22,845 nucleotides of DNA. Source: Planctomycetaceae bacterium. Lineage in GTDB: Bacteria; Planctomycetota; Planctomycetia; Pirellulales; Thermoguttaceae. The translations under genes and the position numbers were made by a program. The stretch covers positions 1-22,845 of the forward strand of contig JAITST010000488.1 in the NCBI GenBank assembly GCA_031287585.1, given 5' to 3'. This document shows, piece by piece, positions 8,979 to 17,299 of the stretch. The notes under the pieces are model-generated. The model saw nothing but the letters and a program-made list of their open reading frames with translations. It was not told where the DNA came from and made no database searches. The first letter of the stretch is position 1, and each line of letters begins with the position of its first letter.

Positions 8979-9139
8979 ATTAAATGATTATTGGTTATGA
9001 AAAGTGTTTTATATCCTGACTACAAAACAAAACGTTTGCAGTCTAATAAATAAATGTTTTAGTTAATAAGGAGTACAGTAAACAAAATCTTGTTCCATTC
9101 GCTGATGGTCACGACAATCGTACAAAACTTGCTTTCGTC

Positions 9140-9535
9140 TTACCATATCTCACAAAGCACCTCGCCGCCAACGTTTTCTTTTGCAGCCTCGCGGTCACTG
9201 AAAACGCCGCGATTCGTGCTGAGTATCATAATTCCTAGTCCGCCAAGTACCGGTTTAAACTCCGACTTTTGCGAGTAAACACGGCAACCGGGTTTACTCA
9301 CCTTTTTGATGTGTTGAATAACACATTCGCCGTTCACGCCGTACTTCAATTGAATCCGAAGCGTAGAAACCGGTTTGGCTTCGACAACTTCCCAATCCCA
9401 AATGAATCCTTCACGTTTCAAAACATCCGCAACACCTTGCTTCAGTTTTGAAGTCGGCATTTCAACAAAACTATGTCCAACCCTAACGGTATTACGAATA
9501 CGGGTCAACATATCTGCAATTGGATCAGTCAACAT
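9140..9535 (-). CDS. rpsH: 30S ribosomal protein S8
   Basis: Primary binder of the 16S rRNA central domain and, in E. coli, the translational repressor of the spc operon. The 131-residue product starts MLTDPIADMLTRIRN and carries the C-terminal signature STNRGVFSDREA followed by GGEVLCEIW. Length is standard. It is 109 bases downstream of rpsN. Whether S8 represses its own operon here cannot be told from sequence. Confidence 0.98.
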   Translation of the reverse strand: MLTDPIADMLTRIRNTVRVGHSFVEMPTSKLKQGVADVLKREGFIWDWEVVEAKPVSTLRIQLKYGVNGECVIQHIKKVSKPGCRVYSQKSEFKPVLGGLGIMILSTNRGVFSDREAAKENVGGEVLCEIW

Positions 9536-9644
9536 ATAGCAAATAAAACTCGGTTGGGCTGCCGGAGGTTAGCGGTATTAAACTACAACAATTGCAATCC
9601 GTCCGCTCTACGCCGTCAGCGTGATAAAATAACTCTTGTACGGT

Positions 9645-9830
9645 TCACCAACTTGACTTCTTCACGCCCGGAATCAAACCTTGATTCGCCAGTTCGCGGA
9701 AACAAATACGACAAATGCCAAACTTTCGATAAACCGCACGCGGTCTGCCGCAAATACGGCAACGATTTTCCCTACGTGTTGAAAACTTCGGCTTACCTGC
9801 TGCTTTATTGATTTTCGCTGTACTTGCCAT
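9645..9830 (-). CDS. rpsN: 30S ribosomal protein S14, zinc-binding (type Z) form
   Basis: Small-subunit head protein. The 61-residue product is the short zinc form: C24-x2-C27 and C40-x2-C43 are all present (NRCRICGRP and GICRICFRE), and it ends with the usual GLIPGVKKSSW. There is a slightly long N-terminus (MASTAKINKAAGKPK). It lies 47 bases after rplE, its normal place in the spc cluster. Confidence 0.98.
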   Translation of the reverse strand: MASTAKINKAAGKPKFSTRRENRCRICGRPRAVYRKFGICRICFRELANQGLIPGVKKSSW

Positions 9831-9877
9831 ATCAGTTACAAATGGTTGTATTGTGTATGTATTAAAGGGGTTAAAAC

Positions 9878-10438
9878 TTATGCTCTCTTCTCGTCCATTG
9901 CTTTGAACGGCAATCCAAACGCACGCAACATCTCGCGTGCTTCGTCACTACTCGAAACGTTAGTAACAAACGTCACATTCATACCTTGCGCCGTCGCGTA
10001 CTTGTCGGGATTTAATTCAGGAAATACTAGAAACTCGCTCATTCCAAGATTGTAGTTACCGTTGCTATCGAAACTGCGCGGGTTAAGACCGCGAAAGTCA
10101 CGAACACGCGGCAAAACAATGGAGATAAGTCTATCCATAAACTCATACATCCTAGCACCGCGTAACGTTACCATACAACCGACGTTCATACCGACACGGA
10201 GTTTGAAATTCGCAATTGACTTACGGGCTTGCGTGACAACTGGCTTCTGACCCGTTATCTGTGTCAAAACATCCAATGCCTCTTCAAGGTATTTCTTATC
10301 ATCCGCCGCTTTACCAACTCCCATATTAACAACTATCTTTTCAAGTTTCGGGAGCGACATAACATTTTTCCGTCCAAGCGTTTTCGCAAGGGCAGGTAAA
10401 ATAACGGTCTTATACTGGGTTTGAAGTCGTGGTTCCAT
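9878..10438 (-). CDS. rplE: 50S ribosomal protein L5
   Basis: Binds 5S rRNA and contacts the P-site tRNA. The 186-residue product contains LPKLEKIVVNMGVG near the N-terminus, TGQKPVVTQARKSIANFKLR in the middle, and RDFRGLNPRSFDSNGNYNLG with a C-terminal region containing FVTN. Length is normal. It follows rplX by 42 bases. No Shine-Dalgarno sequence precedes ATG 10438. Confidence 0.98.
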   Translation of the reverse strand: MEPRLQTQYKTVILPALAKTLGRKNVMSLPKLEKIVVNMGVGKAADDKKYLEEALDVLTQITGQKPVVTQARKSIANFKLRVGMNVGCMVTLRGARMYEFMDRLISIVLPRVRDFRGLNPRSFDSNGNYNLGMSEFLVFPELNPDKYATAQGMNVTFVTNVSSSDEAREMLRAFGLPFKAMDEKRA

Positions 10439-10480
10439 ATCTACAAATCTGTCGAAAAACGTTTATTAAAAAACTATCAA

Positions 10481-10816
10481 TTACTTCTTTTTGGCGGGTG
10501 AAATCTGACTAATCGTTGCACCGCACTTGCGGCAAGTACGAAACTTACTTCCGTCCGCTTCGACCTTCGCACCAACCCGTGTTGCTCTCTGGCACGACGG
10601 ACAAACAACCATAACCTTACACGCACTCATCGGCATCTCTTTCGATAGCACACCACCTTGCGGGTTACGGCGACTACGACGCACCAATTTTTTTACTATA
10701 TTCACACCAGAAACCGTCACTGTTGACTTCTCACGGTCAACCGAAACTACTCTCGCACGAAGACCGCGATCGCCACCGGAAATCACTTGTACCATATCAC
10801 CTTTACAAACACGCAT
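10481..10816 (-). CDS. rplX: 50S ribosomal protein L24 with four cysteines (zinc-ribbon type)
   Basis: Assembly-initiating large-subunit protein. The 111-residue product has an N-terminal KOW motif (about residues 5-35, GDMVQVISGGDRG) and two cysteine pairs, C72-x2-C75 and C95-x2-C98 (VCPSCQ and CRKCG), expected to hold a zinc ion. E. coli L24 lacks these. The ATG overlaps the rplN stop by one base (TGATG), consistent with translational coupling. Confidence 0.97.
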   Translation of the reverse strand: MRVCKGDMVQVISGGDRGLRARVVSVDREKSTVTVSGVNIVKKLVRRSRRNPQGGVLSKEMPMSACKVMVVCPSCQRATRVGAKVEADGSKFRTCRKCGATISQISPAKKK

Positions 10817-11184
10817 CAGACCACCTCACTCGCAAGACTAATGATTTTGATAAATCCACCCTCACGCAATTCACGGGCTACCGCTCCGAAAATACGAGTA
10901 CCTTTCGGATTCTTATCGTTGTCAATCAACACCGCAGCGTTTGAATCGAAACAAACGTAACTGCCGTCATCGCGGCGCGTCTGATACTTTGTCCGTACAA
11001 TAACCGCCTTCACGACAGAACCTTTTTTTACATTACTGCCCGGTATCACACTGCGAACCGAACAAACAACAATATCACCAATGTTCGCAGTACGGCGGTG
11101 CGTACCGCCAAGTACCTTTACGCACATCAATTCTTTCGCACCCGTGTTGTCTGCAACAGCGAGTTTTGTCTGCATTTGTATCAT
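10816..11184 (-). CDS. rplN: 50S ribosomal protein L14
   Basis: Binds 23S rRNA at the subunit interface. I choose ATG 11184 (MIQMQTKLAVADNTGAK), which gives exactly 122 residues, the near-invariant family length; an upstream in-frame TTG would add four non-conserved residues. GTRIFGAVARELREGGF near the end is the C-terminal signature. The stop shares one base with the rplX start. It lies 51 bases after rpsQ. Confidence 0.98.
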   Translation of the reverse strand: MIQMQTKLAVADNTGAKELMCVKVLGGTHRRTANIGDIVVCSVRSVIPGSNVKKGSVVKAVIVRTKYQTRRDDGSYVCFDSNAAVLIDNDKNPKGTRIFGAVARELREGGFIKIISLASEVV

Positions 11185-11235
11185 AACACTACCCAAACGG
11201 TAAATAGTTGTAATAAACTTAAAACAAGGGGAACA

Positions 11236-11538
11236 TCACTCGTTCGATGCCGCCGCTTCTTTTGTTGCTGTCCGCATCGCGGCAACGTCAATAAGATTAC
11301 TCTTTGTAACAATGCGAACCAAGTTCCATCGTTTTAATTTTGACAACGGTCGGCTTTCAATTATCTCGACGGTATCACCGAGTTTTGACTCGTTGTTTTC
11401 GTCGTGAACATAACAAACCGTACGGCGGCGCACAATTTTCCCGTACTTCGGATACTTGACGAGCCGCGAAACTTCGACACGACGGGTCTTACTCATTTTC
11501 TCACTGGTTACTACACCAACAATAACTTTTTTCGGCAT
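11236..11538 (-). CDS. rpsQ: 30S ribosomal protein S17
   Basis: Primary 16S rRNA-binding OB-fold protein. The 100-residue product contains VVTSEKMSKTRRVEVSRLVK (9-28), KIVRRRTVCYVHDENN and the signature GDTVEIIESRPLSKLKRW. It has a C-terminal tail of about 20 residues beyond the 80-85 residue norm. An AAGGA Shine-Dalgarno sequence lies just upstream of ATG 11538, and only five bases separate it from the rpmC stop. The sequence style is one reason for suggesting Planctomycetota. Confidence 0.97.
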   Translation of the reverse strand: MPKKVIVGVVTSEKMSKTRRVEVSRLVKYPKYGKIVRRRTVCYVHDENNESKLGDTVEIIESRPLSKLKRWNLVRIVTKSNLIDVAAMRTATKEAAASNE

Positions 11539-11543
11539 TGTGC

Positions 11544-11762
11544 TTATCCTTTGGTCTGTTCTTTGTTGTCTGACGATTTCGCCCGTTGCTGTAGAATCGT
11601 TAAGATTCTCGCAATTATCTTTTTGTTTTTCTTGAGTTCTGATGGCGAGTCAAGACGCTCCATGTGCGACTTAATGCGAAGGTCGAAAAGCGTTTCTTTC
11701 GCACTTTGCAACGTTGCCGCGAGTTGATCTCCGCTCATATCACGTAGTTCTTTGATTTTCAT
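11544..11762 (-). CDS. rpmC: 50S ribosomal protein L29
   Basis: Small helical protein near the polypeptide exit tunnel. I choose ATG 11762 (MKIKELRDMSGDQLAATL), preceded by a GGGGTG ribosome-binding sequence; the open frame extends 13 codons further up without conserved content. The resulting 72 residues match the family. The core LFDLRIKSHMERLDSPSELK and the C-terminal RIARILTIL-like helix are typical. It is followed by rpsQ after five bases. Confidence 0.96.
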   Translation of the reverse strand: MKIKELRDMSGDQLAATLQSAKETLFDLRIKSHMERLDSPSELKKNKKIIARILTILQQRAKSSDNKEQTKG

Positions 11763-11856
11763 AGTTGTCACCCCAATATAAGGTTTACGTTTGCAGAACA
11801 TTTGTCCGCTTTGTAAATTACATACTTACTGTAATGCCTGAATGAATTGTTTTGTG

Positions 11857-12273
11857 TTACATTGTTTTACGCTTAACAAGACGACATTTTACCGGCATCT
11901 TATGGGCGAGACGATTGAAACAAAGTTTTGCCGTTTCTTCCGGCACGCCGCCGATTTCATACATAACCGTTCCCGGTTTAACAACCGCAGCCCAGTACTC
12001 CGGTTCGCCTTTGCCCTTCCCCATTCGGGTCTCGAGCGGGATAGAGGTTATTGACTTATGCGGAAAAACACGTATGTAAAGACGACCTTCGGTACGCAAG
12101 TACTGTTGCGCCGCAACACGTCCAGATTCTATCGTAGCCGCACTTATCCAACCGCCTTCAAGCGACTGCAAACCGTAATCGCCGAACACAACCGTATTCC
12201 CACGTGTTGCTTCGCCTTTGATACGACCGCGCTGAATCTTGCGGTGCTTAACTCGTTTTGGCATTCTAGCCAT
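11857..12273 (-). CDS. rplP: 50S ribosomal protein L16
   Basis: Large-subunit protein near the A- and P-site tRNAs. The 138-residue product starts MARMPKRVKHRKIQRGR and contains FPHKSIT and RMGKGKGEPEYWAAVVKPG, the family signature, then YEIGGVPEE. Length is normal. A clear AAGGAG Shine-Dalgarno sequence precedes ATG 12273, one of the better ribosome-binding sites in this directon. Confidence 0.98.
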   Translation of the reverse strand: MARMPKRVKHRKIQRGRIKGEATRGNTVVFGDYGLQSLEGGWISAATIESGRVAAQQYLRTEGRLYIRVFPHKSITSIPLETRMGKGKGEPEYWAAVVKPGTVMYEIGGVPEETAKLCFNRLAHKMPVKCRLVKRKTM

Positions 12274-12363
12274 AACAATTCTCCTTGTTCTTAAACTAAA
12301 TCCGTTACCGGTTTCGTTATCACGTATTTTATCTTGTACAAATCACAAGTAAACTCGGTTGTC

Positions 12364-13110
12364 CTACTTTCTGTAAACACGCTTACCAGTTCTCGCTGGC
12401 TTCGGTGCTGCCGTTATGTCTGTTGACTCATCACTGTACTCGCCTTGATTGACCCAAACCTGAATACCAATATGACCCTGTGCAATTTTCGCTTCGACAA
12501 AACCGTAATCAATTTTTGTACGTAATGTTGACAACGGAATTGAACCAGCAATCTGTTTCTCGCACCGTGCCATTTCCGCACCACCCAAGCGACCTGAAAG
12601 TTGAATCTTTATCCCCTTGGCACCCGCTTCCATCGTTGTTTCAATAGCACGTTTCATCGTTCGACGGAAACTCGCACGCTTAACCAACTGGTCACCAATG
12701 TCTTCCGCTATCAATTGAGCAACGATTTCTGGTCTGGTAACTTCTTCAATTTTGAGGTTAATACGGCGACCTGTGATTTTCTGCAACGCGTTCTGCAATT
12801 CCGCAACACGCTCACCATCACGCCCAATCAGTTGTCCCGGACGGGCGGAAAACAGTATCACACGCACTTCGTCACGTGTCCGTTCGATTTCTATCTTCGC
12901 AATCGCCGGATAATACGGACGACCTATCTGGTCTTTTTGGTCACGCCGCCTGACATCGCCACCCGTAATTTTACGGGTCTTGATGAAATCACGAATCTGC
13001 TTATCCTCAACGAGCAAGTTCGCGAACTCACGTTTGTTGGCGTACCAACGGCTTTTCCAATCTTCATTGATTCCCGTGCGAAACGCAACCGGATTAACTT
13101 TTTGTCCCAT
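12364..13110 (-). CDS. rpsC: 30S ribosomal protein S3
   Basis: Small-subunit head protein at the mRNA entry site. The 248-residue product begins MGQKVNPVAFRTGI. It has the type-2 KH domain with the GxxG loop GRDG at 96-99 (PGQLIGRDGERVAELQ) and the C-terminal signature SGRLGGAEMAR at 172-182. An insertion-like basic stretch GGDVRRRDQKDQIGRPYYP (50-68) makes the N-terminal half longer than in E. coli. No Shine-Dalgarno sequence precedes ATG 13110. Confidence 0.98.
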   Translation of the reverse strand: MGQKVNPVAFRTGINEDWKSRWYANKREFANLLVEDKQIRDFIKTRKITGGDVRRRDQKDQIGRPYYPAIAKIEIERTRDEVRVILFSARPGQLIGRDGERVAELQNALQKITGRRINLKIEEVTRPEIVAQLIAEDIGDQLVKRASFRRTMKRAIETTMEAGAKGIKIQLSGRLGGAEMARCEKQIAGSIPLSTLRTKIDYGFVEAKIAQGHIGIQVWVNQGEYSDESTDITAAPKPARTGKRVYRK

Positions 13111-13207
13111 AATCGTAAATAGTTTGCTTAATGAACGTCTGCCTATTTGAACTTATCCGAATCGTTTCCAACGACCACAATCGATGTTCAAATACCAGAA
13201 AACTACG

Positions 13208-13555
13208 TCAGTTTGTTGCTCCATCTGATACTGTCACGCTAATGTGCGACGAACGTTTCTTGTAAGGCGATGTCGCACCGCGAGCCTTCGGTCTCCACCG
13301 TCGCCCAATTGCCGCACTGTCAATTCGAATATCAACAATTTCGACTCTGTCAACACGTCTAATCTGCGATTGCGTCATCGCATTGCTCAACGCACTATGA
13401 ATAACGTCTTCAATCAATCTCGCACCACGGTTCGGGTAGCAACTGAGAATCTCCATTGCCTCGTCAGCGTATTTGCCACGCACCAAATCCGCAAAAGGAC
13501 GAACCTTCTGCGCACTTATTTGTGCGAACCGATATATTGCCTTAAAATTTGCCAT
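13208..13555 (-). CDS. rplV: 50S ribosomal protein L22
   Basis: Lines the exit tunnel of the large subunit. The 115-residue product has the helical core KVRPFADLVRGKYADEAMEI and the C-terminal beta-hairpin region with WRPKARGATSPYKKRSSHI, which matches the family signature. Length is normal. It is 92 bases after rpsS and 97 bases before rpsC. No Shine-Dalgarno sequence precedes ATG 13555. Confidence 0.98.
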   Translation of the reverse strand: MANFKAIYRFAQISAQKVRPFADLVRGKYADEAMEILSCYPNRGARLIEDVIHSALSNAMTQSQIRRVDRVEIVDIRIDSAAIGRRWRPKARGATSPYKKRSSHISVTVSDGATN

Positions 13556-13647
13556 GACTAATAACCAATGAATTGCAAAGTGTCTTCAACAACTTACATA
13601 CTGCTCAAACAATGTCAACATAACACCATTATCGAACAAGTAACATA

Positions 13648-13920
13648 TTACTTCTTTCCGCCCTTACCGCCGTGACCTCTGAATGTTCTCGTCGGAGCAA
13701 ACTCACCTAGTTTATGACCAACCATTTCTTCTGTCACAAAAACTTTGACGTGAACCTTACCATTGTGGACTAAAAAAGTATGTCCAACAAACTGCGGTAT
13801 GACCGTGCAAGCACGCGCCCACGTCTTGATTGCGTCTTTTCTGTTTTGTGCGTCGAGTTTTTCTACTTTGAGAAACAACTTCTCATTCACAAACGGACCT
13901 TTTTTTAACGATCTAGTCAT
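13648..13920 (-). CDS. rpsS: 30S ribosomal protein S19
   Basis: Small-subunit head protein paired with S13. The 90-residue product begins MTRSLKKGPFVNEKL and contains the signature HNGKVHVKVFVTEEMVGHKL followed by GEFAPTRTFRGH. Length is normal. It is 88 bases after rplB, and no Shine-Dalgarno sequence precedes ATG 13920. Confidence 0.98.
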   Translation of the reverse strand: MTRSLKKGPFVNEKLFLKVEKLDAQNRKDAIKTWARACTVIPQFVGHTFLVHNGKVHVKVFVTEEMVGHKLGEFAPTRTFRGHGGKGGKK

Positions 13921-14008
13921 AAATAACCAACTGATAAATTGTAACTAAATGAACTGTCTTTGTATGTATATTTTGTGCAAACAATGATAACTACACAATG
14001 TCTGCTAA

Positions 14009-14866
14009 TCAGGAAAGTTTCAAAATTCCGTAACGACGACTACGACGGCGACGAACAATCGCGTGATTTGTCGGCTTACGTTTTTTACGAGTCGAAGTAC
14101 CTTTGGTTGGTTTACCTGTTGGCGAAACTGGATGACGACCACCCTTTGTTCTGCCTTCGCCGCCACCGTGCGGATGGTCAATCGGATTCATCGCTGTACC
14201 ACGGACAGTCGGACGGCGACCAAGCCAACGAGACCGTCCTGCCTTACCGATTGTTATGTTCATATGGTCGGAATTACCAACAACCCCAATAACCGCACGA
14301 CAATTTATCGGAACACGTCTCACTTCACCACTCGGCATATTCAACTGCGCCCAGCCTGAGTCACGCGCAACAAGTGTCGCCTTGCTGCCAGCAGTACGGC
14401 ACAAAACACCGCCTGCTCCGGGTTGCAACTCGATGTTATGAATCTGCGTACCTGTTGGAATTTCCGCCAACGGCAAACAGTTTCCAAGTACCGGCGATGC
14501 TCCACTACCACTCTGAACCGTTGCGCCGACCTTCAAACCTTCGGGGCAAATTATGTAACGCTTCTCGCCGTCAACATAAAACAACAACGCAAGACGCGAT
14601 GTACGATTCGGGTCATACTGAATCTCAGCAACCCTCGCTGGAACTCCGTCCTTGTTGCGTTTGAAGTCAACAATACGAAACTGACGTTTATGACCGCCGC
14701 CGCGATGACGAACAGTAATTATGCCTTGATTGTTACGACCATTTGTACGGCGTTTAGGTTTCAACAACGACTTGACTGGCGTAGCGCCTTTAGTGAGTTC
14801 TTTGAAATCACTAACGCTCATATTACGCCGTCCAGCGTTATTGGCTTTGTATTTACGAATTCCCAT
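14009..14866 (-). CDS. rplB: 50S ribosomal protein L2
   Basis: Central large-subunit protein needed for peptidyl transferase activity and subunit joining. The 285-residue product contains the N-terminal OB domain (RHRGGGHKRQFRIVDFKR, about 53-70), an SH3-like domain, and the C-terminal segment MNPIDHPHGGGEGRTKGGRH (226-245), which includes the conserved histidines 231 and 233. A GAGG sequence lies seven bases before ATG 14866. Length is normal (about 275-285). Confidence 0.99.
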   Translation of the reverse strand: MGIRKYKANNAGRRNMSVSDFKELTKGATPVKSLLKPKRRTNGRNNQGIITVRHRGGGHKRQFRIVDFKRNKDGVPARVAEIQYDPNRTSRLALLFYVDGEKRYIICPEGLKVGATVQSGSGASPVLGNCLPLAEIPTGTQIHNIELQPGAGGVLCRTAGSKATLVARDSGWAQLNMPSGEVRRVPINCRAVIGVVGNSDHMNITIGKAGRSRWLGRRPTVRGTAMNPIDHPHGGGEGRTKGGRHPVSPTGKPTKGTSTRKKRKPTNHAIVRRRRSRRYGILKLS

Positions 14867-14903
14867 AAATTAACCTCGAAATATATCAGTTGTTTCAATA
14901 TGT

Positions 14904-15239
14904 TTAGAAATAACTAATCTTGGATTCAGGATGCAACTTCACAATCGCCTTCTTCCACGCCGATGTTCTGCCAAGTTCACGGCGATAACGCAGTGTTTTA
15001 CCTGCACGATTTTGGACGTGGACACTAACCACCTTAACATTAAACAAATCTTCAACCGCTTTCTTGATGACACCTTTATCAGCAAGCCGATTAACGACGA
15101 ACGAATAGGTATTACGATGTTCAGCAAGGAACAAACCCTTTTCCGTTATAATCGGACGAATGACGACTTGATACGGTTCAAGTTTCAAGTTATCTTTCTT
15201 CTCACCGGTTGTTTTTTTGATTATCTTTTTGGTTGCCAT
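14904..15239 (-). CDS. rplW: 50S ribosomal protein L23
   Basis: Sits at the exit-tunnel mouth and docks trigger factor and SRP. I choose ATG 15239 (MATKKIIKKTTGEKK), preceded by GGAG with a seven-base spacer; the frame is open six codons further up, from a non-ATG codon. The 111-residue product has a Lys-rich N-terminal extension of about 20 residues, then IIRPIITEKGL-like sequence with E33 at the position of the trigger-factor-binding Glu, and FNVKVVSVHVQN (66-77). Confidence 0.96.
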   Translation of the reverse strand: MATKKIIKKTTGEKKDNLKLEPYQVVIRPIITEKGLFLAEHRNTYSFVVNRLADKGVIKKAVEDLFNVKVVSVHVQNRAGKTLRYRRELGRTSAWKKAIVKLHPESKISYF

Positions 15240-15291
15240 TTTAGTCTCCAAAATCAAACGTTGACTACGTGTTGTTTGTTAATGTTAAAGT

Positions 15292-15927
15292 TTATTCAGT
15301 TTTCGAGTCAACGGGCGACAAAAAATACTTGAACGCATTTTTGGTCATCAAAACTCGTTTCGGACGTAAAACTTCGTATGCGTTAATTTCATTTACAGGC
15401 AGAACACGAACCCCCTCAATGTTTCGGCCACTCTTATAAACGTAAACGTTGTAATCCTCAACAGTAATCAAGAGCGTTCCTTGCAAATTCAAGTTCTTTA
15501 GAATCGTTGCAACGTCTTTCGTCTTAGGTTTGTCGAGGGAAATTCTGTCAATAATTGTAATGTTCGATTCTTGTAGTTTTGTTGCAACAGCCATACGTGT
15601 CGCGGTTTTCAATGCTTTACGCGGCAAACGATAATGCCAATCATGCGGCACTTTCGCAAAAATATGACCGCCGCCTCTTCTAACACCGCTGCGACGATGT
15701 CCCGCACGCGCGTTACCCGTTCCTTTTTGACGATACATCTTCTTCTTCGACCCCGCAACTTCACCACGATTCTTTGTCTTTGCAGACCCGTGACGCAGGT
15801 TTGCGCGATACATAACAACCGCGTCGTGTAACAACTGTTTCGTTATCTTCGACGCAATCACCGACGGGTCATACTCAATCGTTTCGATTTCTTTACCGTC
15901 TTTGTCGTAAACTGGAAGGGTAGCCAT
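15292..15927 (-). CDS. rplD: 50S ribosomal protein L4
   Basis: Tunnel-lining protein and, in E. coli, repressor of the S10 operon. I choose ATG 15927 (MATLPVYDKDGKEIE), with a GAG sequence eight bases upstream; a TTG four codons earlier is less likely. The 211-residue product carries the tunnel loop YRQKGTGNARAGHRRSGVRR (65-84) followed by GGGHIFAKVPHDW. A small hairpin at 15941-15955 lies just before the ribosome-binding region. Gene order rplC-rplD-rplW is standard. Confidence 0.97.
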   Translation of the reverse strand: MATLPVYDKDGKEIETIEYDPSVIASKITKQLLHDAVVMYRANLRHGSAKTKNRGEVAGSKKKMYRQKGTGNARAGHRRSGVRRGGGHIFAKVPHDWHYRLPRKALKTATRMAVATKLQESNITIIDRISLDKPKTKDVATILKNLNLQGTLLITVEDYNVYVYKSGRNIEGVRVLPVNEINAYEVLRPKRVLMTKNAFKYFLSPVDSKTE

Positions 15928-15940
15928 TGTAATTCTCAAA

Positions 15941-15955
15941 AACCCGAATTGGGTT
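15941..15955 (-). promoter_or_regulatory. rplD: Small hairpin before rplD, possible attenuator
   Basis: In the sense of the ribosomal directon AACCC-AATTC-GGGTT is followed by TTTGAG, giving a 5-bp stem, a 5-base loop and a run of five T. It ends about 13 bases before ATG 15927 and partly adjoins the GAG ribosome-binding sequence. It could pause RNA polymerase or mask translation initiation of L4. The stem is short, so this is a tentative call. Confidence 0.3.
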
Positions 15956-16031
15956 ATCTAAAAAGTTATGATAATTTTTCAATATCGTTAAGTATTCTGT
16001 TCGTAAAATAACACAGTAACCAAAAGTTATA

Positions 16032-16784
16032 CTACTGGGCTGTTACAGGTTCCTCTTTCTCAATTTTCTGCAACCATCTGTTCGTTTTCGGCGCGGGCAA
16101 CGTATTCGTCGGCGAAATCTTAACAAAACCACCGTTCGGTCCCGGCACAACTCCGCGAATCACAAGCAAGTTATTTGTCGGGTCAACGTAAACCAATTTC
16201 TGGTTACGAATGGTAATGTTTTCCGCACCCCACTGTCCCGCCATCTTCTTACCTTTCATCGTCCGGCTCGGAAACGCGCTGCAACCAGTGCTACCGAGAT
16301 GACGATGACATTTCTTAACACCGTGCGACGCACGCTGACCAGCAAAGTTATGACGGCGCATCGTTCCCGAATAACCTTGCCCTTTACTAACCGCCGTTAC
16401 ATCAACCGCAACGACTTGGTCAAACACGTTGACTGTCAATTCCTGACCAACTTGGAAACCATCAACCGGCAAACGGAACTCACGAATAAACTGTTTCGGC
16501 TCACAATCCGCCTTCGGTATTACTTCAACACCATCAGCGGAACGCTTTTTACGACGCTTACTCTCAATCTTCGATGCAACGTGACCTTGCTCGCTTCGCA
16601 ACGCACGCGCACGCTTCTTGTCCAAATACCCTATCTGCACGGCTTCGTAACCGTCCTTCAAGGCATTCTTAACCTGCAAAACCGGACACGGCCCCGCCTG
16701 AATAATCGTGACGGGAATTGCTTCTCCGGTTTTCGTGTACACCTGCGTACAACCGACTTTATGTCCAAGTAATCCGATTCCCAT
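16032..16784 (-). CDS. rplC: 50S ribosomal protein L3
   Basis: Early assembly protein whose loop reaches the peptidyl transferase centre. The 250-residue product starts MGIGLLGHKVGCTQVY and has the signature GVKKCHRHLGSTGCSAFPSR (155-174) leading to MKGKKMAGQWG. It exceeds the usual 205-215 residues through a basic insertion at about 65-90 (SKIESKRRKKRSADGVEV) and a C-terminal tail from about 230. By alignment by eye, the Gln methylated by PrmB in E. coli is replaced here by Ala170. A GAGGG sequence precedes ATG 16784. Confidence 0.98.
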   Translation of the reverse strand: MGIGLLGHKVGCTQVYTKTGEAIPVTIIQAGPCPVLQVKNALKDGYEAVQIGYLDKKRARALRSEQGHVASKIESKRRKKRSADGVEVIPKADCEPKQFIREFRLPVDGFQVGQELTVNVFDQVVAVDVTAVSKGQGYSGTMRRHNFAGQRASHGVKKCHRHLGSTGCSAFPSRTMKGKKMAGQWGAENITIRNQKLVYVDPTNNLLVIRGVVPGPNGGFVKISPTNTLPAPKTNRWLQKIEKEEPVTAQ

Positions 16785-16905
16785 ATTGCCCTCAACTTAT
16801 TGTCTCGCCGAAACAACGTTCACAGCAAGGTAAACAACAGTCTCGTTCCGTTCAAAGTTTGTCCAAAAATTTATCAAAAAATATAGTAAAAGTAACAACA
16901 AAAAA

Positions 16906-17232
16906 TCACTTATTCCCGCGTGTCGCCTTAATTTTAATATCAACACCCGCCGGAAGATTTAACTTATTAAGGGCATCAATTGTCTGCGGCGTAGGTTGAA
17001 CAATGTCAATCACTCGCTTATGTGTCCTTATCTCGTACTGCTGACGCGCCTTCTTGTCAATATGCGGCGACGAAAGGACTGTGTAACGCTCTATACGTGT
17101 CGGCAACGGGATAGGTCCGCGAACAACGGAACCAGTCCTCTTTGCGGTAACAACAATCTCACTCGCACTCTGATCCAGTATTATGTGGTCAAAGGCTTCC
17201 ATTCTAATCCGAATAACCTCGCTGCTTGCCAT
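16906..17232 (-). CDS. rpsJ: 30S ribosomal protein S10, first gene of the ribosomal directon
   Basis: Small-subunit head protein, also NusE in transcription antitermination complexes. The 108-residue product contains RIRMEAFDHIILDQSASEIV (8-27) and the signature GPIPLPTRIERYTVLSSPHI (39-58), followed by HIDKKARQQYEIRTHKR. Length is normal, with a few extra N-terminal residues. A GGAG sequence lies about ten bases before ATG 17232. A candidate promoter lies upstream at 17380-17407, giving a leader of about 140 bases. tuf and fusA are not upstream, so the str cluster is elsewhere. Confidence 0.98.
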   Translation of the reverse strand: MASSEVIRIRMEAFDHIILDQSASEIVVTAKRTGSVVRGPIPLPTRIERYTVLSSPHIDKKARQQYEIRTHKRVIDIVQPTPQTIDALNKLNLPAGVDIKIKATRGNK

Positions 17233-17299
17233 TACAGTCTAACTCCGCTTTTCTTTTGTATCTGACCCTAATTTTCAAGTATCGCCCATTACCAGAGCC

